Assembly (NCBI RefSeq): GCF_017591425.1
Contig: NW_024465751.1
Coordinates: 4,960,001-5,024,000 of the forward strand
DNA from: Ochotona curzoniae
Taxonomy: Eukaryota > Chordata > Mammalia > Lagomorpha > Ochotonidae
Direction of reading: 5' to 3'
Length of the DNA stretch: 64,000 nt
Under the pieces are notes generated by a model. The model worked only from the letters and a program-made list of their open reading frames with translations. It made no database searches and was not told the origin of the DNA. The position numbers were made by a program, and so were the translations under genes. Numbering within the stretch: position 1 is the first letter of the stretch; every line of letters begins with the position of its first letter. Below, in pieces: positions 11,041 to 20,656 of this stretch.

Positions 11041-11537
11041 TCATCAAGAAAGAACAAATGCTTGACCCCAAAACAACTCTCAGTAATGTAATTTAAATTG
11101 ATAAAAGGTGGAAATTTCAAAATTTGAAAATTAAAACAATGCTAAATCAGTTAAAAGGGAACACACAGGGAAAAAACCGAGCAAATGCCACTGAACTGGA
11201 AGGAAATTAATAATAATGATATGAACAGGGAACAACCTTACAGAAAATATCATTGAATACCTAACGAATATAGAAAAAATATCAAAATTTTGTGGTTTTG
11301 AGAAATCACTAAAAGGTTAAAAATTTAGCTAACTTTACCATATATTATTTGAAGAAAAGTGGTCTTATCATTATAGGACTCCAGATAGTAAATGAATAGG
11401 AGGTTAAAAATTTCATGCCAATAAATTTGAGCACTAATCTAAACTAGATTAGTACCTTGGGAAATACAGTAAATGGATTGACAAAGTTCAAACTAAAAGG
11501 ATGCCTTTTAAAGAAACATACATTTGGTTTCTCTTCC
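11041..11537. other. Unassigned sequence with a perfect hairpin
   Basis: No gene or repeat recognised. ACTAATCTA (11433-11441) and TAGATTAGT (11445-11453) form perfect 9-bp arms around a 3-nt loop. Confidence 0.4.
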
Positions 11538-11587
11538 TTCGTTCTTTCGTTCTTTCGTTCGTCCCTCTCTTCCTCCCTCTCTTTATT

Positions 11588-11622
<35 letters not shown>
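11538..11622. repeat. Compound microsatellite (TTCG/TTTC)n, (TC)n, (CA)n
   Basis: A TTCGTTCT tetranucleotide run at 11538-11562 grades into CT-rich sequence and then about 12 CA units at 11598-11622. Confidence 0.9.
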
Positions 11623-11750
11623 GGGCCCAGGTGGCTTATCTGGCCAATTATTTTTAGGAAAATGTATTAATAAAATTATACAAACTCCGTCAGAAAATAA
11701 GATGCAAGCGCACTTCTTAATTTGTTTTGTTAGATAAGGACAAGCTTGCT

Positions 11751-11790
11751 GCTCCAGTGGCGCAGTGGGTTAGCTTGCAGTGCTTATAAG
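11751..11790 (+). pseudogene. 5' half of tRNA-Ile(UAU), retropseudogene
   Basis: The first 39 bases match the 5' half of mammalian tRNA-Ile with anticodon UAU: GCTCCAGTGGCGCAGTGGGT at 11751-11770, then D-arm and anticodon stem, ending at the anticodon loop CTTATAA (11783-11789; TAT at 11785-11787). I count six differences from the remembered gene, several of them CpG-type changes. The match stops at the anticodon loop, and no 3' half, intron or poly(A) follows. Possible target duplications are AGATAAGGACAAGCTT (11732-11747) and AGATAAGCATAACCTT (11789-11804), 13 of 16 identical. It is not a working tRNA gene. Confidence 0.7.
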
Positions 11791-11804
11791 ATAAGCATAA
11801 CCTT

Positions 11805-12529
11805 ATGACTAATGCTAGATATAATATAATTAAGACAGAAAATCATAGCTTAGGATTCTTCATGATACTTAATTTAAAAATATGTAACAGATATTATCAA
11901 TTTTATTTCAAAAATCTATATAAAGCATCTTCTATCTTGACCAATAGAATTTATCTTAACAATGGACACAACACAACATTTAAACCAAGCAATAAATCCC
12001 ATTCCTGTTAATAAAACAATGAAGGAGAAAAATATGAAGACTTAAACATATGTGTAAATAACATTTTATAAAAGTCAGCAATTACAATTCATAAGAAAAG
12101 CTCTTAGCAATCCAGAAATGAAAGAAACTTCTTACAACCGATGAAGAAGCACTCTGAAAACTTTGTTAATATTTGTCTTAATTCTAAAGAGTAAGTTGTT
12201 AAATATTTGTCTTGTAAGATTGGAAACAAATAACGATGCCTACTCCAGCATTGTGGATTAGGAGCGCTAGCGATTGTATAAAGGCAATGAAAGCAAAATA
12301 TATAAAGATAAAGTAAAAAACCCTTTCGTATTTGTAAAGGCAATGCTTGTATTGAAAACTGCATGGTCTCTATCAATTAATGACGTAGGAAATCCCATGA
12401 TATAACTTTTCTGCAAACACTTTAATTTTGTTGTAGTAAGTGTACCACCTTTGGAAAATAAACCAAAATATGAATCCAATTTCCAAATCAGTGTCTATCT
12501 GAGTCCATCATTAGTGAATGTATTGTCGC
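11805..12529. other. Unassigned AT-rich sequence
   Basis: No repeat or gene recognised. Several 60-90 codon frames on both strands overlap each other and look like chance. Confidence 0.4.
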
Positions 12530-12850
12530 TCCAGTTAGCTCATTTCCCTGACATAATTCCCATGAAATACATCACTGCGTTTCTTGCCTCTGGAATTCCG
12601 TTGCTGTACAGCACTAGTTAGAGCTTTTGACAAGAGCACTTTCACAGAGTGCTGGGGGATTTCCGCACTCCACTTGTCATCATTGATGGAGGCCTCCCTG
12701 TCGGCGAACAGTGGGTAATCCGGTTCCGATGTGCATATGGACACCTGTTTGCTTAGATCACTCTTGGCATTTCCCACTGGGTACAGATACCAAATGATAG
12801 TTGCTGCCAACAGTCTTGCTGGAAAATGTGCTCAGGAATTCTATCTGTGA
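12530..12850 (-). other. Unrecognised coding-like block
   Basis: On the minus strand an open frame of about 91 codons (12535-12810) has mixed, protein-like composition (segments such as YPLFADREASINDDKW and SRGKKRSDVFHGN) and ends in a stop. Upstream there is a good pyrimidine tract and CAG (about 12847-12866, minus strand) like a 3' splice site, but the frame has a TGA between it and the open stretch. I do not recognise the protein. It may be a decayed exon, a pseudogene fragment, a conserved non-coding element or chance. Confidence 0.25.
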
Positions 12851-14199
12851 GAGAATAAGGAAAACTGAATTTGAAGAGGGAGGTGCTGACTTTTTATGTA
12901 AGTACAACTGATATTTCTGTTAACCTAGAGGGTACTGTAGAGTGTGGTTGATTCTTCATGATGCTGCAAACTATGAATAAGAAGATTATAGCCTGGAATG
13001 AATCAGTCACTGGATATGCACTGATGTAGAAAAGGGTAGATAGATCGCCTTACACAAAGTAACTCCTCTTATGCAGAGCAGTTATTAGCGAGACACAGTA
13101 GGCAGTGGTCGACACCTGCTGATTCAGAAGCCAGGGGAAGACGATGTTCCTGCTGAAATGGTGGTTTCAAGTCAGGAGGTTGTACCACAGCATGCATTCC
13201 TGCTAGAAGTGACCTATTGCAATGACTCAGTCCAGAGATATTGAAAAAATAAGAAAGATGTAGTTTGAAGAGAAGACAGATCAAAAAGTCTTTTGAGAGA
13301 TAAGAATGTTAACAAATGTGCGTGGCGATGTACACGTACTCAAGCTGTTTGTGTGTATGTATGCTTGTGGGCATATGTATTTTGAGAGTTAACCCTCTGA
13401 AATTCTGAACACTTAAGAAATTAAACAATTGTTTACGGAAATATAGATGCTCTGCAAAAGAGAAAGTCCACTGAAACGCTACTCTTGTGCTTCCTGACTT
13501 ATAAGTTCCCCGAGTGCCATGGGTGAAGAATGAATGTTTAAAAAGGAGATTGCTGCTCTTCTTAGGACTGCACACTTCATTACTATTCAGTCGAGGGCAC
13601 TTGAGGAAGAAAATAAGATCTGAGATTTCTGTATAGGATCAACAGTTAGATTCAAACAACTAGGTCATCTCATATTTTCTCTAAATGTATTATTGGACTT
13701 AACACAAAAATAATTTTAAAAAATCAATTAGCTTTTATCATAGTATTTTGGAGTAGAAATCATTAAATCATACAAATACTGGAAAAATGCCGAAACTCTG
13801 TAAAAGAAGTAAATGTCTGTGTTAAATGCTTAAAAATTAGAAAACAGAGGTAGGTCTAAATTAGTTTAATTTCTATTAAAATACTCATGAGATTGAAAGC
13901 AATGTGATGTTTTGCTTGAGTATCTTTAAATGAAACGTCAATAGAATAATTCTCAAGTATTAACAGTTGATGGGGTTAATGCTATAATTGGTCACTATTA
14001 GACAAAACACATTACAGTTTTTAGACACTGAATAATGTACAGAAATTCTCAGACTTGTGATTAATGGTCATAGTAGTTTCACATCTTCTCTTATACCAGA
14101 GACTAGCAAAACTTCATTCAAATAGTACAGGGCTACATCATACTGGGGCAAAAAGATGAATGGAATCCATGTGTAGGAGAGTTTGTGATGCCATCTGAT
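12851..14199. other. Unassigned sequence
   Basis: No repeat, RNA or gene recognised over about 1.35 kb. It is unusually free of SINE and L1 for this window. Confidence 0.4.
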
Positions 14200-14345
14200 G
14201 AACCTGCATATTTGGCCCATTTCCTCAGTGACATGAAGAGGTCAGAGTTAACTTCATTTTACAAAAGAGGAGAATGAACTCAGAATTCTAAAATAATTCA
14301 AAGTTACACAGTCAGGAACGGCAGGAAGCAAATATGTAGGTTGCT
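14200..14345 (-). mobile_element. MIR SINE
   Basis: CATTTTACAAAAGAGGAGAA, then TTCAAAGTTACACAGTCAGG, is the MIR core in minus orientation (consensus TTTTACAGATGAGGAAACTG then AGGTCACACAGCTAG). Confidence 0.65.
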
Positions 14346-14787
14346 TCTGAGTGGGGAGTCCTCTGAATGCCTCCTGTTAGAGCAGGTAAGCTGCAAATGA
14401 GGAGACTGCCCTACACGGATTTTTCTCAAAGCAAGAAAGTACTGACTGATAATCCATATTCTCCAAGATCAAAACATTTGTCTTACATATGTTCATTTTT
14501 AAATATAGGCCATAATGGATAAGCATTTACTATGTTCCACTGCTGATTTTGTTTTTCTCTAAACATTTCTTGGCTCTGTTGATATGGATATATTTTTGAA
14601 TTTCAAAATACCCATACCCATTTTCCAAATATCACAAAACAAATTCATTCCTGAGGGTTCATAATAATTATTGAATAATATGGCCGGAAGTTCTCATAAG
14701 TTCACCCTGGTTCATATCGTAGTTTTTGAGGCACTTTGAAATATGATGCTGTCCCTCCAAGCAGTGGCTTAGGATAACTATTCTTTC

Positions 14788-15126
14788 TTAAAACTGTTAT
14801 TTATTTGAACTGTAGAGAAATTTCATTTGTGTTTTTGAGAGAGAGAGAGAGAGAGAAAGTGTCCAACCCACTTGTTCAATTTCAAAATGACCACAACAGC
14901 TGATGTATTACAAGGCTGAAGTGAAGAGCCCGGAACTCCATCCAGAACTCTCACACGTGTAACTGGGGCTGAAATGCTTCGGGCATCTTCCACTGCCTTT
15001 CCAGGTGCAAAACCACCAAGGTGCTGGATTGAAAGTAAAATAGCTGGATGCTTGAACCATAATTTTAATATGAAATATTAATGTCATAGGCAGTGACTTA
15101 ACCCACTGTGCCACAGGGTCAGCCCC
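14788..15126 (-). mobile_element. Old C-type SINE with (GA)n
   Basis: Minus orientation: TTTATTTGAACTGTAGAGAA, a (GA)n run at 14837-14856, CATCTTCCACTGCCTTTCCA and the head complement TAACCCACTGTGCCACAGGG, ending GCCCC. Diverged, with an insertion-like segment at about 15057-15090. Confidence 0.7.
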
Positions 15127-15344
15127 AGGATACTTACGCTTGGCTGAGACGACTTTTAGACACATATTTCATATTAACTCCCAGAGTCCTGTGGCAACAT
15201 TAAGTTGTCCATGGGTAAGTTGGCTTGGTTTAAATTTTGTTCAATTTCTCCCTTTTTTACACTTGTCTTTTGACATGTCAGAATTTCCCAAGCCCATGTC
15301 CCAATGAAACAATGAAAATTGGAGTTGAATCCCAGAATCTGCTC

Positions 15345-15535
15345 ACTAGGAATTTTGGCTTTCATCTTCACATGCTCTCTTCTCCCCCGTGTTCTTTGTG
15401 TCTTCTCTTCTTATCAAAACACTCATTACTTAGGGCTCATCTTAAACTTAGAATGATTTTCCTGCCAAGATCCTTACTTGAATTATATCTACAAAGATGC
15501 TTATTCACCCACCCTCCAAGAATTATCAAAATATG
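15345..15535 (-). mobile_element. MLT1-type LTR fragment (ERVL-MaLR)
   Basis: TTTGTGTCTTCTCTTCTTAT, GGGCTCATCTTAAACTTAGA and AATTATATCTACAAAGATGC follow the antisense MLT1 order (TCCTCTTCTTATAAGGACAC, CCCACCCTAATGACCTC, CTCTTTAAAGACCC). Sequence at 15795-15900 may be a further piece of the same element. Confidence 0.6.
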
Positions 15536-16934
15536 AGGCTCCAGGTGAACTTAACTCACTGCAGTTACTAACTCACGATATCAAAAAGATATCAAAAAGA
15601 TCATTTATAACTGTACTAAAGTAGGCCTTCCTCTGCAGCCCAAGCACACACTATTGTGAAAATTAAGATATGATTCTGAGAGTACCTGCATTACAATGAA
15701 GGAAGCTTCTGAAACCACAGCAAGTATTCTACATTAAATTCTGTGATATCAAAAGAAACAATAAATGCTTGAGACCTATCAAAGGAACACCTGGATGAAT
15801 GTGCCTGAGTTCCTTGGGCTGCTAGAGTCTCTGTTAGTACAAATGTCCCGTCTTCAGTGCTGGAGGTTAACAGACTCCCCTTGCCTGCACATTGTGCAAG
15901 GACCATACCTGTACCTGAGGCAAGTAAGTCTGAAGTGGAGCTTGTCTGAAGATCTGACTCTATTCCCTCATTGCGTCTGGCAGACCAGTAATTAAGGTTA
16001 AGTCTTAGCATACCTACACTGAGAAATGACTGCTTCTAATCACGAGGTAAGAGATTACTCACCACTGGAGTTTCAGGACCTAGTTACACATGCCATTGGT
16101 AACCAGAAAGCTGTGCTTGCGAAGGGCTCCAAGTTGTGTGAAATGTAAGGCTGGGTATGAGTTAGTCTATTGACAAAGAGGTATTTTCTTATAACTCAAG
16201 GGTTCTTTTTGCTAAGGTTAACTGATCACTTGTAATACACTAATGAGATGGGATCTTGGAGCTTGTTGAAATAAAGCTTCTAAGCTTGTAGTGTTCTACA
16301 TTAAATAAGGTGGTAGAAGTGTCTTAACAAGATTATTGAGGGAGAGGATTAAAAAGTCAGGGTGGGAATCAAATTAGCATGGACTTGTTACACAGGATTG
16401 GAGAATTGATCAACTGACATTGTTTCTCAAGAAGGACAAGAACTGTGCAGTGGGAGAGTCAGGAACACGACTGGGAACATGACTGGGGACTGGGGTAGGG
16501 GATGCCCTCAGCATCCAGCTTTCACTGAGAGAATACTGCTACCATACTGTCCTGTACTGTGCCAATGAGTGCCACAGGATTTCAAAATAGCTGCAATCCA
16601 TCTGTAGCACTTCGCCATGAGAGAGGTGGTGGATGTGAATGCCTTAATAATCAGAAGTCCAAAATACTGATCAAACAGTGTCTGATGTGCAAGGAACCAC
16701 AGCAATGGCTAAAAGATCCTGAGGGTTTTAGTGGTTAAGTTAGTCGTCAGCTGACAGTGGTATTGCTTCCCTTACGTAATAGAAATATCAAGTATGAATG
16801 GGAATGAACATACTGTGAGCCTGCTGTGGAAACCATCATATCCCTTTTGTCAGTGTTTCTCCAAGAAGGTCATACAGTTTCGAATTATACACTATGTAAC
16901 GCTTCCATGCCTAACCTCTTTAACAAAGCAGTAT
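15536..16934. other. Unassigned sequence
   Basis: No gene. A short tandem GATATCAAAAA x2 lies at 15577-15598. The part at 15795-15900 (GTTCCTTGGGCTGCTAGAGT, GTGCTGGAGGTTAACAG) weakly resembles an antisense MLT1 end. Confidence 0.4.
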
Positions 16935-18640
16935 GAACGTAAGATTGCTTTCTGTTTTAATCACTGAAAAATATTTCATTTGATGGATATACTAAAATCT
17001 GTCTATCTGCTCACATTTTGGAAGACATGGTGCTTTTCACTTCTGACAGTTATTGCCCTCAACACTCCTGTGCCATGGTTGCCATGTTCATAGGTTTCCC
17101 ATTTGTGTGGGTAAATAGCTGCAAGAGTAATACCAGTATCCTACGGGAAGCTCATGTTTAGCTTTGTAAGAAGCAGCTAACCGCTTTCCAATTGTTCTTG
17201 TCCCAACCAGCAGCGAATGCGAATGCTGTTTTTTTCCAATCCTCAACAATCATTTGACGTTTTCTGTATCGTTTAATTCTAGCTGTTTTAATAGTGGCTG
17301 AATGACATCTCATGGTTATTTCTCATTTCTCTAATCGCATATGGTCCTGGAAATTTTTATCTATGCTTACCATCTGCATATCTTTAGCATGATGCCTGCT
17401 CAAAATTATTGTCAATGTTTCTATTGAACTGTTTGTTTTCAAATGGATGCACTTCAGTGGTTCCTTCTATGTATTTTTTGTTTTTAGCAGATATGTGATT
17501 TACAAATATTTCCTCTCAGGTGTGGATTACCATCTTCATTTAATCAGTAATTTTTTTCAGATAGCTTCATTTTATGTTTTAATGAGATCCAACTTATTTT
17601 CTTTCATGAATCACGGCTGTATAGAAAACGTGTGTCTAAAAATGTCCTGGGATATGGACTTTGAATGGCGTCAAGCACAACTGCTGACTTCTCACAATCT
17701 TTGGATCTTTTTGTCCGCAACATGTATTCCCTTACCAGTAATTTAGGTTTTCTTTGTTATCTATCATCTGAGTTTCAGATGTCTGTCTCCATCCCTCAAA
17801 TAAGCAAACAATAATTTATGTGTATTTTTCCTTTTATGGAATTTAGTGTATTCATACCTATTCATTATTCTTTTGTGTTGGGGAGTGTTAATATGAAGGC
17901 TGATGTACTTTTAATTTGAAATTTCATTTTTTTTTGCAGGTATATGAGAAAGCAATTAACCTTTACATGTTAACCTTGTGTCCTACAACCTTTCTGTAAT
18001 TGTTTGGTTGTTGCTGTTGATTCTTTGGAATTTTCTATGCAGACAATTACGTCATTTGTAAACAAAAATAATTGTATTGTATTCTTCTCAACTGACATAG
18101 GTGTTATTTCCATTAAAAAAAAGAAGAAGAAGAAGCAGTGGTCCAATTGTATTACTAAAGACTTCAATGAAGAGTTTGATGAAAGTGAGATTTCTTTGTC
18201 TTGCCCCGAGTCTAAAGGTCTGTGGAGTTGTTTCCAGTGAATCCCCATGAAGTGTGACAGGAGCTGCAGTTCTACTGTTTGATATTTACCCTATTTCTGT
18301 TTCTTTTTCCCTGAGTATCCTTTTTAAAATTTATTCTTATGTTCCATCTTACAATTTATGAATATTTGTTTTAAGTCATCAATTAATGTTAGATTTCGTG
18401 AAAGACTTTTGCTCCATTTCCTACTGTCATATGATTTTTCTTTTATCTTGTTATTATTTTCTTCATTCTTTGATTTTAAAATGTTTAGCCAGACCCTCAC
18501 TGCTGGAATAAAACCTATTGTATGCATTGGTGTATTTTACTCGTTAATCTTCTGTTGACTTTTTTAAATGCATTTTTGTGTTTTCAAGAATTTTTTCGTG
18601 TATTTCCTAGCAGATTTTCTATTCTGACTTTTCTCATGAA
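16935..18640 (-). mobile_element. Long old L1 fragment, antisense
   Basis: About 1.7 kb reads as antisense ORF2 of an old L1: TTTGATGGATATACTAAAAT, then GGTAAATAGCTGCAAGAGTA, CCAACCAGCAGCGAATGCGA, TTACAAATATTTCCTCTCAG, CAACCTTTCTGTAATTG, and GCAGACAATTACGTCATTTG (antisense of the reverse transcriptase region). Many indels and stops destroy the frame. A (GAA)n run lies at 18118-18135. Frames at 17447-17746 and 18004-18240 are antisense artefacts. Confidence 0.75.
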
Positions 18641-20181
18641 GCTATGCCACAGCTCAGAAATAGAACGCTCTTATGGAGGTATTTCATGATAGAGGTCAGA
18701 AGTTCAGAGGTAGTAGAGTCCAGAAGAAATATGCCTGTTGTCTGCTAGTCCTTGGAGTGGTACAACTAGGACATGGACTTCTACAACCTTTGTTTATTTA
18801 TGAAGTATTATGGTAGAGAAAATGTAGGAGCAAAAATATTTTCATCCGTTAATCCTTGCATTTGTTCTAAATCAATATGATTTCATGGGAACCAATCAGC
18901 AATTGATCTGTCAATTATTGCATTTTTATGAGAACAGGAATTGGGTTGTGTCTCTGGGTCACCTTCCATTTCTAAAAGCTTATCATACTCATCTAGTTGC
19001 CCTGTGTTCTGGGTGGTGTAGTGCTTGCTGGTGGGAGTAAATGTAATTTTCATTAAATTATTGTGTAGATTTGACAAATAAGTAGACCAAATTTTGGTCT
19101 GAGGAATAAAATGTATACATGAGCAACTTAGACAGTGAACGGGGACAGAGGCAGCGGAAGGTGGCCAGTGGCACAGAACAGCACCACTTAGCACAAGCTT
19201 GAGTCTCCATACATCTCAAAGCTGAGCAATCATCACACTCACAGATGGAAAGGCTGTGCTAGGATGAGGGCAATGAAGCAGATGTCTTAAATGATGTCGG
19301 ACTGAGTAGCTTGATGTATAATTTGTGAATCACAAAGGCATCTTCTTCTTTCATTTTTTGGGGGAGGAAATTATGCAGACTCACAGCTCTCCTCTCCTCC
19401 AGTTGTCTTTGGCCTCCAACATTAACAGCTGTCATTGTATATCACCAGAAGAATCTGCTCAGATAGATTCTGACAACACCAGTGCGGCCTAAGGTTTGTA
19501 TCACCCACCCCTGCTGACTTACCCCACCCTAGGGCACTAGGTGGAGCTCTATGGAAACAGTTCTAGGTGTGTGGAGAATACTGGAAAAGAGGAGCTAATG
19601 AGCTTACCAGATTGGAATTTATCAACTGGAACTGAGTATTGCTCAATGGGATTCTGGCTGAAAGATGGCATCCACCGATGGCTGCCGCAGCCACAGTCAT
19701 TGACACTTTCGCTTTACCAACAGAAACCGGGAGAGACAGAACTAAGGAACCTTCCTTAGGGCATCATAGAGCTGAGAAAGCAAGAGTTCTGAAGTTTATC
19801 CAGTTTATCAATTCCGCCACGAATGGCTCATCACCTTGTAGAAGACCTTTCTACCTCTCAGGCTCATGACCTCTAAATTGGTGAAAACAGTGAGTCGTTC
19901 ATTGAATTATGTTAAAGACTCTAAGGGGTTCATAGGGCAAAAGTAAGATATATAGGAAATAATCAAAGTGTCTGGCTCTTAATCGAGCTAAGGGAGGTGG
20001 ATATCCATAGAAGTTGCTAATGTTAGCAATCAATGCCCAAGAACTCACCCATCCAGTTAACACCTCTGGTTTTGAAAAGATAGCAGCCAAGTGTTAGCCA
20101 AGAGAGAATTGAGGAGTATACAAGCGAAAGGAATCCAATAACTAAATGCTGAAGTCTTCCAAGCACCCTTTCAATTGGAGT
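18641..20181. other. Unassigned sequence
   Basis: No repeat or gene recognised. The part at 19500-19860 has more CpG than its surroundings and an open frame (19541-19759) of unknown meaning. Confidence 0.4.
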
Positions 20182-20520
20182 GTCTGCTCTTGGGCCCCGT
20201 ATGGTAGCCTGGCAGCTAAAGTCCTCACTTTAAACGCACCTGGGATCCCATATGGGCACCAGTTCTAATCCCTGTGACCCCGTTTCCTGTCCAGCCCTCT
20301 GCTTGTGGCCGGCCTGCCCAGGCAGTCAAGGACAGGGAAAGCCTTTGGGACCATGTACCCATGTGGAAGACCTGGAAGAAATTCTTGACTCTTGGCTTCA
20401 GAGTGGCTCAGCTCTGGCTATTGGAGCCACTCGGGGAGTGAATCAGTAGACTGATCTTCCTCTCTGTATATCTGATTTTCCAATAAAAACAAATAAATCT
20501 TTTTTAAAAAGTCTGTTCTT
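20182..20520 (+). mobile_element. CSINE with target duplication
   Basis: Plus-orientation copy at about 20192-20510: GGGCCCCGTATGGTAGCCTG, GGATCCCATATGGGCACCAG, tail CTGTATATCTGATTTTCCAA and poly(A). Flanks GTCTGCTCTT (20182-20191) and GTCTGTTCTT (20511-20520) are its target duplication. A second insert landed at its tail. Confidence 0.9.
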
Positions 20521-20656
20521 GACTTTACAACTCTGTAAAAAAAAAAGAAAAATAACATAACTTCCTGTATTGCATAAACAATAAAAATTTACCAGATTTA
20601 CATAAAAAAAGTTTATACAATTAAAAAAAAAGTCTGTTCTTGACTTTACAACTCTG
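20506..20656 (+). mobile_element. Short polyadenylated retrocopy between 25-30 bp duplications
   Basis: A 25-bp sequence beginning GTCTGTTCTTGACTTTACAA is perfectly repeated at 20511-20535 and 20632-20656 (30 bp if the preceding A5 is included). Between them lie about 90 bp containing AATAAA (20580-20585) and ending in about 9 A (20623-20631). This is the layout of a retrotransposed 3' end of a polyadenylated RNA, inserted at the TTTTTT/AAAAA junction of the CSINE tail. The source transcript is not recognised. Confidence 0.65.

Noticed and set aside
11732..11747. Alternative view that the tRNA-like sequence is a SINE head
   Set aside because: The lagomorph C-type SINE head differs (GTGGCCTAGTGGCTAAAG), and the match is to tRNA-Ile(UAU) up to the anticodon, with nothing SINE-like after it.
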